From: Spirochaetales bacterium
Lineage (GTDB): Bacteria; Spirochaetota; Spirochaetia; Treponematales; Treponemataceae
NCBI GenBank assembly: GCA_003246765.1
Contig: QKDA01000007.1
Location: 1-45,185 of the forward strand
Length of the DNA stretch: 45,185 nucleotides
Direction: 5' to 3'
Shown here: piece after piece, positions 7,944 through 17,032 of the stretch
Position numbering within the stretch: the first letter of the stretch is position 1
Layout: each line of letters starts with the position of its first letter
The notes under the pieces: model-generated
Seen by the model: only the letters and a program-made list of their open reading frames with translations
Databases searched by the model: none
Told to the model about the DNA's origin: nothing
Position numbers and translations under genes: made by a program

Positions 7944-9317
7944 TTAGTCCTCAGGCACGAGAAGCCTGAGCCATGAGGGCGGAACGGAAAGGTTAAGATC
8001 GCCCCCGGCGCCGGATCCGAATCTTCGGTTCCCGTCGAGGGCGTCCTTCCACCCGCCGCCGAGCCCCTTCAGGGTAAGGGGTTGTGCGGTTTCGGCGGCG
8101 TTCACCGCGACGACGGCTCTCGATACACGGCCTTCGGCGTCGGTGTATTCCCTGGCGTAGGCCAGCTGCTCCGACGATACGTGAAGCTGCCGGTAGCCCC
8201 CGAGTCTCAGGGCCGGAATTTCCCGGCGAAGGCGGATAAACCGGGCGATGGCCGCCGCCAGGTCGCCCCCTGCGTCCCCTGGGGACCGCTCGGCGGCGAT
8301 ATCAAGGGCGGGGCGAAGTTCCGAGTCGCTCGTGGCCGACCTCCTCCCCCCAATTCCCCACTCGCTTCCGTAGTAGACCGAGGGAACCCCCGGAACGGTA
8401 AAGAGGATTCCGTAGAGCGGGAAGAGGTGTTCCCTCCTGGGAAGGAGGCTCGCGACCCGGTCGACGTCGTGGTTGTCGGCGAAATTATAGAGATCTATGT
8501 CCCGGTAGAGCCCTTCGGGACCAAACTGGCGGTTCAAGGACCAGGCGATCTCGAAGAAATTGCGGTCCTTGAAACTCGACCACAGGCCCTTGTACAGCTC
8601 GTAATTGGTTACCGAATCCAGGCGCCCCCGGGCGGCCCAGGTACGGTAATCGCCGTGGACCACCTCGCCCATGAGCCAAAAATCGCCCTTCAGGGATGCG
8701 GTAAAGGCCGAAAGGGCATCCATGAAGGATGGGGAGAGCACGTCCGCCGCGTCGAGACGCAGGCCGTCAATCCCGAACTCCTCGATCCACTGGCGCACCG
8801 CGTCGAAGAGATGGGATCGGACCTCGGGATGCTCCGTGTCGAGCTTTACCAGGTCATAGTGGCCGCTCCAGCCCTCGTAGGCGAAAGGATCCCCCAGGGG
8901 GCTGTTCCTCGAGAAATCTACACCCTTGAACCAGCCGCGGTAGGGCGAATCCTGTCCTCGCTCCCGCAGGTCCCGGAAGGCGAAAAAGTGCCGACCCACG
9001 TGGTTCAGCACCGCGTCGAGCACCACCGCGATGCCAAGGGAGTGAGCCTCCTGCACCAGGGCCTTGAGGTCTTCGTTGGTGCCCAACCGCCGGTCTACCC
9101 ACCGGTAGTCCAGGGTATCGTATCCGTGGGCGGTGGACTCGAAGAGGGGTCCAATATACAGAGCGTCGTACCCCTCCCGGGCAAGACGGGGCAGGGCCGC
9201 GGCGATGGCCTTCAAGCCTCCCCCGGGGGGGCTTGAGAAGTCGTTTCGTCGTGGTGCCCCCGCGGCACCCAAGGGATAAACGTGGTAAAAGGTCCTTTTT
9301 GTAACGTCGTGCTTCAT
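7944..9317 (-). CDS. GH13 alpha-amylase family glycosidase
   Basis: A 457-aa cytoplasmic glycosidase without a signal peptide. All four GH13 signature regions are present: DAVLNH, GLRLDAADV with nucleophile Asp189, GEVVHG with acid/base Glu218, and FADNHD with transition-state Asp284. A (beta/alpha)8 barrel thus occupies about residues 10-370 and a small beta domain (PALRLGGYRQLHVSSEQLAY onward) the C terminus. The lack of export suggests action on imported oligosaccharides. Shine-Dalgarno GGAGGA lies upstream. A palindromic operator (9361-9384) sits 44 nt before the ATG and matches sites at the neighbouring tetR gene, so repression by that TetR is likely. Exact substrate (maltodextrin, isomaltose, trehalose) is unknown. 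Confidence 0.93.
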   Translation of the reverse strand: MKHDVTKRTFYHVYPLGAAGAPRRNDFSSPPGGGLKAIAAALPRLAREGYDALYIGPLFESTAHGYDTLDYRWVDRRLGTNEDLKALVQEAHSLGIAVVLDAVLNHVGRHFFAFRDLRERGQDSPYRGWFKGVDFSRNSPLGDPFAYEGWSGHYDLVKLDTEHPEVRSHLFDAVRQWIEEFGIDGLRLDAADVLSPSFMDALSAFTASLKGDFWLMGEVVHGDYRTWAARGRLDSVTNYELYKGLWSSFKDRNFFEIAWSLNRQFGPEGLYRDIDLYNFADNHDVDRVASLLPRREHLFPLYGILFTVPGVPSVYYGSEWGIGGRRSATSDSELRPALDIAAERSPGDAGGDLAAAIARFIRLRREIPALRLGGYRQLHVSSEQLAYAREYTDAEGRVSRAVVAVNAAETAQPLTLKGLGGGWKDALDGNRRFGSGAGGDLNLSVPPSWLRLLVPED

Positions 9318-9360
9318 GATTCCTCCAAGGTTCGTGTCGGCAGGTATCGGGACATATCCC

Positions 9361-9384
9361 GCTATACCTACCGGTAGGTATAGC
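9361..9384. promoter_or_regulatory. Palindromic TetR operator before the GH13 gene
   Basis: A perfect 24-bp palindrome (left arm GCTATACCTACC, right arm its complement). It can be read as two TACC-N4-GGTA sites staggered by 4 bp. The same TACC-N4-GGTA motif occurs twice at the tetR promoter (10024-10073), which ties both genes to one repressor. Confidence 0.75.
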
Positions 9385-9434
9385 GCAGATCAATAATCGT
9401 ATGCCCTAGTCCGATTCAGTGGCTTGCCGCAAGA

Positions 9435-10013
9435 TTACGAGAAAATTCCGTGCATGAAGTGATGCACCACCCGCTCCATCGCGGGCGCGTCCAGCTCCGT
9501 TTCATGGTTGAGCGCTAGCATGGTCCAGGCGCGCAGCATGCTCTGGAAGGATTCGCTGTAGGCCCTCTGTCTGCCTTTCATGTTTCCGTGATCCTCGGAG
9601 GCGGCGGCGAAAAGGGCCTCATAAAGACGGTTGAGCCGTTCCTTGAGGGGGCGGTACGCCCCGTAGCTCTCGCTTTCGGGGGCCGCGACCGACATGGTCA
9701 TGATAAGCCTGTAAAAGAAGGGGTTCGCCAAGGCATACCGGAGTTCTTCCCGGGTAAGGGCGTTGAGGGTCGCCGTGAGGTCGTGCCCATAGTGGGCCGC
9801 CCTTTCCAGGTCCTGAAGGTACTCATCACCGTAGACGTCGAGCAGGGCCTCCAGGAGCCCTCTCTTGCTTCCAAAATAATGGTAGAGGGTCGGTTTTGTT
9901 ACTCCCGACCTTTGGACTATCTCCTGGGTACCCACGGATTCATAGCCCCGAAGGGCAAACAGTTCCAGGGCTTGCGCGAGCAAAAGGCTCTTCGTGTCCA
10001 TGCTTTCATGCAT
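9435..10013 (-). CDS. TetR-family repressor, probably of itself and the GH13 gene
   Basis: A 192-aa TetR/AcrR-type regulator. The N-terminal HTH is canonical (ALELFALRGYESVGTQEIVQ, then SGVTKPTLYHYFGSKRGLLEAL). The rest is the all-helical ligand and dimer domain. ATG 10013 is exactly 7 nt after the -10 box, so the mRNA is predicted to be leaderless; an internal ATG at 10001 (Met5) with a weak GAAAG site is the alternative start. The promoter carries a TACC-N4-GGTA operator over the -10 box and a second palindrome just upstream, so autorepression is likely, and the matching palindrome before the GH13 gene suggests a carbohydrate-type inducer. The inducer itself is unknown. Confidence 0.92.
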   Translation of the reverse strand: MHESMDTKSLLLAQALELFALRGYESVGTQEIVQRSGVTKPTLYHYFGSKRGLLEALLDVYGDEYLQDLERAAHYGHDLTATLNALTREELRYALANPFFYRLIMTMSVAAPESESYGAYRPLKERLNRLYEALFAAASEDHGNMKGRQRAYSESFQSMLRAWTMLALNHETELDAPAMERVVHHFMHGIFS

Positions 10014-10019
10014 GAAAGA

Positions 10020-10049
10020 AATATACCGAACGGTAAGTAACTTTGTCAA
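10020..10049 (-). promoter_or_regulatory. Promoter of tetR
   Basis: On the minus strand, TTGACA (10049-10044), 18-nt spacer, TATATT (10025-10020). The spacing places transcription start at about 10013, the A of the ATG. Confidence 0.75.
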
Positions 10050-10073
10050 GCTTTTATATACCGATCGGTATAT
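10024..10073. promoter_or_regulatory. Two operators at the tetR promoter
   Basis: A TACCG-AA-CGGTA site (10024-10035) overlaps the -10 box, and an 18-bp perfect palindrome ATATACCGA/TCGGTATAT (10056-10073) lies just upstream of the -35 box. Both are TACC-N4-GGTA, the same pattern as at 9361-9384. Confidence 0.7.
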
Positions 10074-10111
10074 TTTTTTATCCCGGTCACGAATACTGCT
10101 GTAGCGAGTAA

Positions 10112-10148
10112 CCGGGAAGGGGATAACCGGTATAGGCCCCCTTCCCGG
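10112..10148 (-). terminator. Stem-loop after asnB
   Basis: An 11-bp perfect stem, CCGGGAAGGGG (10112-10122) with CCCCTTCCCGG (10138-10148), with a 15-nt loop, 6 nt past the asnB stop. No T-tract follows, so it may stabilise the mRNA end or act with Rho rather than as an intrinsic terminator. Confidence 0.45.
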
Positions 10149-10153
10149 CGGCA

Positions 10154-11827
10154 TCAGTAAGCCTTGTCGTGAACCCCTGATACGGCCCTTCCGGAGGGGT
10201 CGTTCATGGTTTTCCAGGCCGCGTCCCATTCGAGGGCCTTGGCGGTACTGCAGGCTACGCTTGCCTCGTAGGCCACGGTTTTAGCCGCGCTGGCGGAGGG
10301 GAAGAATTCCTCGAAGACCGTGCGGTAGTAGTACTGCTCCTTGGTCATGGGGGGATTGACGGGGTAGCGGTCAGCGGCCCGGGCGAACTGCTCGTCCGAA
10401 ACCTTCTCCTCGCAAAGCTTTTTCAGGGAATCGATCCAGCTGTAGCCCACGCCGTCGGAGAACTGCTCCTTCTGCCGCCAGACGATCTCCTCGGGGAGAA
10501 TGTCCTTGAAGGCCTCCCGCAGGGCCCACTTTTCGATACGGCCGTCGCCGGCCTTGCCCGAGAGCTTCTCCTTAGGGTTCATCCTCATGGCAACGTCGAT
10601 GAATTCCTTGTCCAGGAAAGGAACCCGGCCTTCGACTCCCCATGCCGCGAGGGACTTGTTGGCCCTCAGGCAGTCGTAGAGATGGAGCTTCGAAAGCTTG
10701 CGCACGGTTTCCTCGTGAAGCTCTTTCGCGTCGGGGGCCTTGTGGAAGTAAAGGTAACCCCCGAAAAGCTCGTCGGAGCCCTCGCCGGAAAGTACCATCT
10801 TGATTCCCATCGCCTTGATCGCCCTCGAAAGGAGGTACATGGGGGTGGAGGCCCGGATGGTGGTAATGTCGTAGGTTTCTATGTGGTAGATCACGTCCCG
10901 GATGGCGTCGAGGCCCTCCTGGACGGTGAAGTGTATCTCGTGGTGCACGGTGCCGATGTAGTCCGCTGCCTTCCGGGCGGCGGCGAGGTCCGGGGAGCCC
11001 TGGAGCCCTACGGCGAAGGAGTGAAGCCGGGGCCACCATGCTTCCTGGGTGTCGTTGCTCTCAACGCGCTTTTTTGCGAATTTCTGGGTAACCGCGGCGA
11101 TAACGGAGGAATCGAGGCCGCCCGAAAGGAGAACCCCGTAGGGAACGTCGCTCATGAGCTGGCGCTTTACAGCCGCCTCGAGTCCGGCTCGCAGCGCCTT
11201 CAGGTCGGTAACCCGGTCCTTTACGGCGTCCCATTCCATCCAGTCCCGCTTGTACCAGGTCTCGGTCTTGCCCGTCTCGCTCCAGAAGTAGGTTCCGGGA
11301 AGGAATTCCCGGATCTCCGTGCAGGTTCCTTCCAGGGCCTTCATCTCGGAAGCGACGTAGTAGCGCCCCTCGGCGTCCCAGCCCTGGTAGAGGGGAATAA
11401 TGCCTATATGGTCGCGGCCGACGAGGTAAAGGTCCTTTTCGATGTCGTAAAGCGCAAAGGCGAAGATGCCGTTGAGTTCCTCCAGAAGGTCGGGCCCCTT
11501 GTCCCGGTAGAGGGCGAGAATTACCTCGCAGTCGCTCTGGGTCAGGAACTCGTAGCTGTCCTTGTAGCGCTCCCGAATCTCCATGTGATTGTAGATTTCC
11601 CCGTTTACCGCCAGGGCGAGTTTTCCGTCCTTGCTGAAAAGGGGCTGGTTTCCCGAAAGGGGGTCGACGATGGCGAGCCGCTCGTGGGCGAGCACCGCCT
11701 TTTCCCCGGAATAGATGCCGGACCAGTCCGGTCCGCGGTGTCTCAGGGTTTTCGCCATCCTAAGGATCTGATTACGGAACGGCTCCGTATTTTGTTTGAT
11801 GTCAAAGGCGCCAACGATTCCACACAT
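10154..11827 (-). CDS. asnB: Asparagine synthetase B (glutamine-hydrolysing)
   Basis: Makes asparagine from aspartate, glutamine and ATP. The 557-aa size is that of E. coli AsnB. The N-terminal class II glutaminase begins with the nucleophile Cys2 (MCGIVGAF), and includes RHRGPD and NGEIYNH. The C-terminal synthetase domain has the PP-loop LLSGGLDSS (residues 233-241) and the GEGSDELFGGY motif. The ATG has a strong GGAGGAAT Shine-Dalgarno. A TGCAT-N4-ATGCA inverted repeat (11930-11943) lies about 100 nt upstream and could be an operator. The gene stands alone, followed by a stem-loop. Confidence 0.96.
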   Translation of the reverse strand: MCGIVGAFDIKQNTEPFRNQILRMAKTLRHRGPDWSGIYSGEKAVLAHERLAIVDPLSGNQPLFSKDGKLALAVNGEIYNHMEIRERYKDSYEFLTQSDCEVILALYRDKGPDLLEELNGIFAFALYDIEKDLYLVGRDHIGIIPLYQGWDAEGRYYVASEMKALEGTCTEIREFLPGTYFWSETGKTETWYKRDWMEWDAVKDRVTDLKALRAGLEAAVKRQLMSDVPYGVLLSGGLDSSVIAAVTQKFAKKRVESNDTQEAWWPRLHSFAVGLQGSPDLAAARKAADYIGTVHHEIHFTVQEGLDAIRDVIYHIETYDITTIRASTPMYLLSRAIKAMGIKMVLSGEGSDELFGGYLYFHKAPDAKELHEETVRKLSKLHLYDCLRANKSLAAWGVEGRVPFLDKEFIDVAMRMNPKEKLSGKAGDGRIEKWALREAFKDILPEEIVWRQKEQFSDGVGYSWIDSLKKLCEEKVSDEQFARAADRYPVNPPMTKEQYYYRTVFEEFFPSASAAKTVAYEASVACSTAKALEWDAAWKTMNDPSGRAVSGVHDKAY

Positions 11828-11929
11828 TGCTCATTCCTCCTCGATTAATCCTCGTGCGTTCAGCCCAACGGGCCGGGGTATACGCAGTGGCAAAGGTATC
11901 CGAAAGGAGGAATTAAATCAAGGTGATTA

Positions 11930-11943
11930 TGCATATTTATGCA
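11930..11943. promoter_or_regulatory. Inverted repeat upstream of asnB
   Basis: TGCAT-ATTT-ATGCA in an AT-rich patch. Its geometry recalls ArgR/AhrC boxes (TGAAT-N4-ATTCA) but with different bases. It lies between asnB and the end of marC; which gene it serves, and by which factor, is unknown. Confidence 0.35.
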
Positions 11944-11985
11944 ATAACCGGGAGGAAAAAGGCATGAATTTACGGTTTTCCTGGC

Positions 11986-12597
11986 TTAGTTCAGTATACC
12001 GGGCACTATGCTGAGGGCTCGAAGTCCGTCAATGAACATTTGGACCGAAAGCATGAGCAGCAGCATTCCCATAAGCCGTTCCATGGCTGCCAGGCCCCTT
12101 TCCCCGAGAATACGGTAGAAAGCCGGCGCGAGAATCAGGATCGCCGCGGTAATGGCCCAGGCAAGCATAAGGGCCGCGAAGGAGAGGACCCGGGTGAGGC
12201 TGTGGCTTTCGCTCATGAGTATGAGGGTGGCCAGGGCGGAAGGACCCGCTATGAGGGGGATCGCGATGGGCACGATAAAGGGCTCTTCCTTGGCCTGGGT
12301 CATGGAGCTCGGCCCGTCGGGAAAGACCATGCGCAGGCCTATGACGAAGAGCACGGTTCCCCCGGCGATACGGATGACCCCGCTTTCAAGGCGGAAAACC
12401 GCCAGGATGGAACTGCCGAAAAAGAGAAACACCAGCATGACCGCCAGGGCAAAGACCATTTCCCGGAAGATCACCCGGCGCTGGCGCTGAGGCGGGTAGC
12501 CCTTGAGAATGGCCAGAAGCATGGGAATATTCCCGAAGGGATCGAGAACGAAAAGGAGGATGAGGGCAGAAGACCAAACGGAAAGGATCATGTCCAT
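11986..12597 (-). CDS. MarC family (UPF0056) inner-membrane protein
   Basis: A 203-aa protein with six predicted membrane helices. Family marks are DPFGNIPMLLAIL in the first helix pair and IPLIAGPSALATLI in the middle, as in MarC and E. coli YhgN. The family is related to amino-acid or small-solute transporters, but function is poorly known. The ATG (12597) has no Shine-Dalgarno; a TTGCCC-17-TAGAAT promoter ends exactly 7 nt before it, so the transcript should be leaderless. Divergent from the hybrid kinase gene, with promoter -35 boxes only 7 bp apart. Confidence 0.9.
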   Translation of the reverse strand: MDMILSVWSSALILLFVLDPFGNIPMLLAILKGYPPQRQRRVIFREMVFALAVMLVFLFFGSSILAVFRLESGVIRIAGGTVLFVIGLRMVFPDGPSSMTQAKEEPFIVPIAIPLIAGPSALATLILMSESHSLTRVLSFAALMLAWAITAAILILAPAFYRILGERGLAAMERLMGMLLLMLSVQMFIDGLRALSIVPGILN

Positions 12598-12603
12598 GAC
12601 AGG

Positions 12604-12632
12604 ATTCTACCGAACCCTGACCCCCTGGGCAA
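12604..12632 (-). promoter_or_regulatory. Promoter of the marC-type gene, leaderless
   Basis: TTGCCC (12632-12627), 17-nt spacer, TAGAAT (12609-12604). The A of the start codon is 7 nt past the -10 box, the usual position of transcription start. Confidence 0.7.
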
Positions 12633-12639
12633 GGGGAAT

Positions 12640-12667
12640 TTGACAGGCCCCCAGGAAGCCCTATGCT
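12640..12667 (+). promoter_or_regulatory. Promoter of the hybrid kinase gene
   Basis: TTGACA (12640-12645), 16-nt spacer, TATGCT (12662-12667). A leader of about 36 nt follows, with AAGGGG (12693-12698) as a distant Shine-Dalgarno. Confidence 0.7.
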
Positions 12668-12709
12668 ATGTAGTGACGGGTACTTTACATCGAAGGGGAA
12701 TCATTTTCC

Positions 12710-15700
12710 ATGGGATTTTACGAAGATCAGCCGGCCCTGAACATGGCTGGCGCTCCGTCAATGTTGCTGGTGGCGGCGGAAAGCGGGAGAATCCTGGACT
12801 GCAACCGGATTGCGGAGGACTTCTGCTCCCTGCCCAGGGAGACCCTCCTGGGGTCCTCTATCCAGTCCCTCGGCTGGTCGGTACCCCCCTTTCCGCTGGA
12901 GGTGGGGGAAGGGGAATCCCGTCATTACCTGGTGCGCTGCAGGAGGCCTGGCAAGGAAGCCGAGGATACGACCCTGCATGTCACGGCCCTGACCCTCGAT
13001 GGCGTAGGCTGCGTCCACTGCGTCTTTTCTCCCTTGGGAGAGTCCCGCGGGAGCGCCCGAAAGTACGAGATCATCCTGGGCAAACTCCACACCGAGCACG
13101 AGCTTTTTTCCTCCGGCCCCGTTTGCATCCTGGTCTGGGAGAACAGCCCGGGCTGGCCCATGCGCTACGTCTCCGGCAACTCCGCCGAGATCCTCGGGTA
13201 CGCCCCGGCGGAGCTCACCGGCGCTGGTTTCGCCTTCGCCTCCCTCATCCATCCAGAGGATCTCGACCGAATCCGCGGCGAGGTTGCCTCCTATCAGGCC
13301 TCCGGGGCTGAAAGCTTTACCCAGTCCTACCGGCTGCGGCGTCCCGACGGGGAGTATCGGTGGTTCTCGGACTACTCCCGCCTTATTCGGGGCAGCGACG
13401 GCTCGGTACGGGAAATTCACGGGTATCTTTTCGATGAAACCCGGCTGTTCGAGACCGAGAGAACCCTGGAAGACGAGCGGGAGCGGTTAAGCGAGATCAT
13501 TCGGGGAACCGACGCGGGGACCTGGGAATGGAACGTTCAGACCGGTTCCCTGGCGATCAACGAGCGGTGGGCGCAAATGCTTGGCTTTACCCTGGAGGAA
13601 CTCAGTCCCCTCTCGATCGATACCTGGCTCGAGAGGATACATCCCGACGACCTAACCCGGTCGAACGAGCTCTTGAACCTTCATTTTGCCGGTAAACTCA
13701 GCCATTACGAGTGCGAGGCCCGCATGCGCCACAAGAACGGCGAGTGGATCTGGGTCATAGACCGGGGCAGGGTATCCTCGTGGACCGCTGACGGCAAGCC
13801 CCTGGTAATGTTCGGTACCCACCAGGACATAACTGTCAGGAAGAAGACCGAAGCGGACCTTTTGGCAAAGGAGTCGGTTTACCGCTCGATCTTTGAGAGC
13901 GCCCCCTTGGGTATATGCCTTTTCGACTCCCAGGGACGAATCCTTTCCTGTAACGACCGCTTGCTTGGCATTCTCTCCACCGATCGGGAAGCATTTTTCG
14001 CGTCGAATCTCCTGGATTCGGACACCGAGGGCTTGGCCCCCGCGGTCAGGAGCGCCCTCGACGGGGAGTCTTCACGATACGACGGAACCCTGAGATTCGA
14101 TTCGGGGGTGCTCCGCCACTTTCACGCCTACCTAAGCCCGATCTCCCTGGCCGAGGGGGCTTCTTCCGGGGGAATTCTCATCCTTGAGGATGAAACCGAG
14201 CGCCGGCACGTGGAGGAGGAACGGAGCTTTCTCTCGGCGATCGTCGAGTCGAGCCTCAACGAGGTCTATATCTTCGACGCCGAAACCCTCAGGTTCTCCT
14301 TCGCCAACCGCGGCGCCATCGGCAACATCGGCTACGCGATGGAAGACCTGCGGGGGATGACCCCCCTGGACATCAATCCCGAGATGAGCCCCGAGGCCTT
14401 TTCCTTTATCATCTCCCAGCTCCGGGAGGGGGCGAGGGAAAAGCTGACCTTCGAGACCCTGCACCGGCGCTCTGACGGGACCCTGTACCCCGTGGAGGCC
14501 CATTTCCAGATGCACCGCTTCGGCGACCGCCCCAACTGCGTCGCCTTTATCCATGACATAACGGAGCGCAAGGAAGCGGAACGGAACTTCCTGCGCAGCC
14601 AGCGGGCGATCGCGGAAAACGAGGCGCGGTTAAGGCAAATTATCGACGGCACGAAGCTCGTGATCTGGGATTGGGACGTTCTCTCGGGCAAGGTAAATCA
14701 CAGCCCCTATTGGTTCACCCTCCTCGGCATGCCCCGTTCATCCGGCGAGAATGACCGTTCCGAGCCCTTTTCCCGGGTGCATCCCGACGACTTGGGGGCC
14801 GTACGCTCGCGGATGGATCAGGCCCTGTTGGGTCCTGCCCAGGATTTCGTTTCCGAGTACCGCCTCCTCCGGCAGGACGGTTCCGAGGTATGGATTATCG
14901 ACAACGGGGTGGTGACCGAACGGGACGGCATGGGTAAGGCCCTACGGGTGAGGGGCTTTATGCTCGACATAACCGCGAAAAAGCGGTTTGAGTTAGAGCT
15001 CCAACAGGCCAATGAACGCTTGAAGGGGGCGATTCTAGACGCGGAACGCCTGGCGGTGGAGGCCGAAAAGGCCAACGTGGCGAAGGGAGAATTCCTCGCC
15101 AACATGAGTCACGAGATACGGACCCCCCTGAACGGGGTAATCGGACTGACGGGCCTTCTCCTGGGCACGGAACTTGACCAGGAACAGCGTTATTTCGCCG
15201 AGACTATCCGTTCCAGCGGGGAAACCCTGCTCGCGATCGTCAACGATATCCTGGACTTCTCGAAGCTTGAGGCGGGTAAGCTCGAACTGGACCGCATAGA
15301 CTTTCCCCTGCGGGGGCTTTTGGGAGACATCGCCTCGTCCCTGTCCGTGGAGGCTTTCCAGAAGGGACTGGATTTCATGTGGTCCGCGGAGGCTTCCCTG
15401 CCCGTCAACCTTTCAGGGGATCCGGTAAGGATTCGGCAGGTTTTGACGAACCTGGTGGGCAACGCGGTCAAGTTTACCGAGAAGGGCGAAATTAGCCTGG
15501 GGGTCAGGCTCCTTTCAGAATCCGACAGGGGAATGCTCCTTGAGTTTTCGGTCCGCGACACCGGGATCGGCATACCCGAGAAGAAACGGGAGCTTCTCTT
15601 CCGAAAATTTACCCAGCTTGACGCCTCGGTCTCCCGCCGTTTCGGGGGGACCGGACTGGGCCTGGCGATTTCCCGGGAACTCGCGGAACGCATGGGCGGC

Positions 15701-17002
15701 GAGATCGGCGTGGAAAGCGTTCCGGGGGAGGGCTCCCTCTTTTGGTTCACCGCCGTGCTTCAGCGCTCCCGGGATCAGGGGGACCCGGTGGTACTCACAG
15801 CGGACGCGATCGGGAAACGGGCCGTCGTCGTAGCGCCGAATCCCCGCTCCGGGGGCATCCTGCGGGACTTGCTCTCGCATTGGGGCATGCAAGCCGAGCT
15901 CTTCGACTCTCTGGACGGCGCTGTGGGGCGGTACCGTTCCCTGGCGGCGGAGGGAAGTCCCTTCGAGCTGGTCGTGGTGGACTCCTGTCCCCCGGGGGGA
16001 AAACTGTTGGCACCCCACGGCCTCAACCCCGCGCTTCCTCCCGGTCCGCATCCTCCGGTCATCCTGATCACGAGCCGGCAGGGGAACGACTCTCTCGAAT
16101 CGGCGATACCCATAGCCGCCACGGTCTCCAAACCCCCGAGACACCGCGACTTGGCGGACGCCGTCGATCTGGCCCTTTCGGGACTGAGCGGAAAGCAGGG
16201 CCTATCGCCGACGGGTACGGGATCCGAATCCGTGCCCCTCGCCGCGGTAAGGATCCTCGTAGCGGAGGATAATCCGACAAACCAGCGCGTTGCCCTGGGC
16301 ATACTGAACCGTCTGGGCTACGAGGCTCAGCTCGTCTCGAACGGCCGGGAGGCTTTGGAATCCCTGTCCAAGCAAAGTTTTGACCTGGTGTTCATGGACA
16401 TCCAAATGCCCGACATGGACGGTATCGAGGCGGTGAAGTCCCTCAGGGATGCCTCCTGGGCCGGACCCAATCACCGGGTTCCGGTGGTGGCCATGACCGC
16501 CCACGCCATGGCGGGAGACCGGGAACGCTGCCTCGCGGCGGGCATGGACGACTACCTGGCGAAACCCCTGGTCCCGGCGGAATTGGGGGCGGCGATCCAA
16601 AAATGGGTTCCCCTTTCCGCAGGCAAGACAATTCCGCGAAAGACCGTAAGCATACGCCGGGGCATACCGATATTTGACCGCCAGGACCTGAGGGAGCGTC
16701 TTTTGGACGATGAGGACCTAGCCCGGACGGTGTGCGCGGTTTTTCTCGGGGACATGCCCTCCCAGATCGAGCTGCTCCGTTCCTACGCGGAAAAGGGCGA
16801 CCACAAGGCCGCGGAACGGCAGGCCCATTCCATAAAGGGGGCCTGCGCCAACGTAGGGGGCTTACGAATGAAGGAAGCGGCTTTGGAAGCGGAGAAGGCT
16901 ATCCGGGAAGGCCGCAGCGAGGACCTTCCGGAGGTTCTGGAGCTCCTGGGGAGGGAATTCGATACCCTCCGAAGGGCTTTGGAAAGCGATACCGGCGATT
17001 GA
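12710..17002 (+). CDS. Hybrid sensor histidine kinase: six PAS, HisKA, HATPase, two REC, Hpt
   Basis: A 1430-aa phosphorelay protein without membrane segments, so a cytoplasmic sensor. About six PAS-type domains occupy residues 14-760 in blocks starting near 14, 125, 255, 388, 505 and 635; several end in the PAC pattern (YRLRRPDGEYRWF, RHKNGEWIWVIDRG, YRLLRQDGSEVWI). HisKA has the phosphorylated His801 (NMSHEIRTPLNG), followed by the ATPase with Asn918 (NLVGNAVKF) and GTGLGLAI. The first receiver (about 1040-1160) is degenerate: Asp1091 and Lys1141 remain but the acidic pair is lost (VAPNPRS). The second receiver is intact (Glu1186/Asp1187, Asp1230, Lys1285). The C-terminal Hpt domain has His1373 (AHSIKGACANVGG). 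Signal and final partner are unknown; no regulator gene is adjacent. Confidence 0.95.
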   Translation: MGFYEDQPALNMAGAPSMLLVAAESGRILDCNRIAEDFCSLPRETLLGSSIQSLGWSVPPFPLEVGEGESRHYLVRCRRPGKEAEDTTLHVTALTLDGVGCVHCVFSPLGESRGSARKYEIILGKLHTEHELFSSGPVCILVWENSPGWPMRYVSGNSAEILGYAPAELTGAGFAFASLIHPEDLDRIRGEVASYQASGAESFTQSYRLRRPDGEYRWFSDYSRLIRGSDGSVREIHGYLFDETRLFETERTLEDERERLSEIIRGTDAGTWEWNVQTGSLAINERWAQMLGFTLEELSPLSIDTWLERIHPDDLTRSNELLNLHFAGKLSHYECEARMRHKNGEWIWVIDRGRVSSWTADGKPLVMFGTHQDITVRKKTEADLLAKESVYRSIFESAPLGICLFDSQGRILSCNDRLLGILSTDREAFFASNLLDSDTEGLAPAVRSALDGESSRYDGTLRFDSGVLRHFHAYLSPISLAEGASSGGILILEDETERRHVEEERSFLSAIVESSLNEVYIFDAETLRFSFANRGAIGNIGYAMEDLRGMTPLDINPEMSPEAFSFIISQLREGAREKLTFETLHRRSDGTLYPVEAHFQMHRFGDRPNCVAFIHDITERKEAERNFLRSQRAIAENEARLRQIIDGTKLVIWDWDVLSGKVNHSPYWFTLLGMPRSSGENDRSEPFSRVHPDDLGAVRSRMDQALLGPAQDFVSEYRLLRQDGSEVWIIDNGVVTERDGMGKALRVRGFMLDITAKKRFELELQQANERLKGAILDAERLAVEAEKANVAKGEFLANMSHEIRTPLNGVIGLTGLLLGTELDQEQRYFAETIRSSGETLLAIVNDILDFSKLEAGKLELDRIDFPLRGLLGDIASSLSVEAFQKGLDFMWSAEASLPVNLSGDPVRIRQVLTNLVGNAVKFTEKGEISLGVRLLSESDRGMLLEFSVRDTGIGIPEKKRELLFRKFTQLDASVSRRFGGTGLGLAISRELAERMGGEIGVESVPGEGSLFWFTAVLQRSRDQGDPVVLTADAIGKRAVVVAPNPRSGGILRDLLSHWGMQAELFDSLDGAVGRYRSLAAEGSPFELVVVDSCPPGGKLLAPHGLNPALPPGPHPPVILITSRQGNDSLESAIPIAATVSKPPRHRDLADAVDLALSGLSGKQGLSPTGTGSESVPLAAVRILVAEDNPTNQRVALGILNRLGYEAQLVSNGREALESLSKQSFDLVFMDIQMPDMDGIEAVKSLRDASWAGPNHRVPVVAMTAHAMAGDRERCLAAGMDDYLAKPLVPAELGAAIQKWVPLSAGKTIPRKTVSIRRGIPIFDRQDLRERLLDDEDLARTVCAVFLGDMPSQIELLRSYAEKGDHKAAERQAHSIKGACANVGGLRMKEAALEAEKAIREGRSEDLPEVLELLGREFDTLRRALESDTGD

Positions 17003-17032
17003 GCCCCGCAAGGGGCCCACCTCCGGGGCCGC

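Noticed and set aside
7950-7970. A 7-bp hairpin at the end of the GH13 gene as a terminator
   Set aside because: No T-tract in the proper position on either strand; it is inside the coding sequence.
8082-9236. A 384-aa plus-strand frame over the GH13 gene
   Set aside because: Shadow; the GH13 catalytic motifs are on the minus strand.
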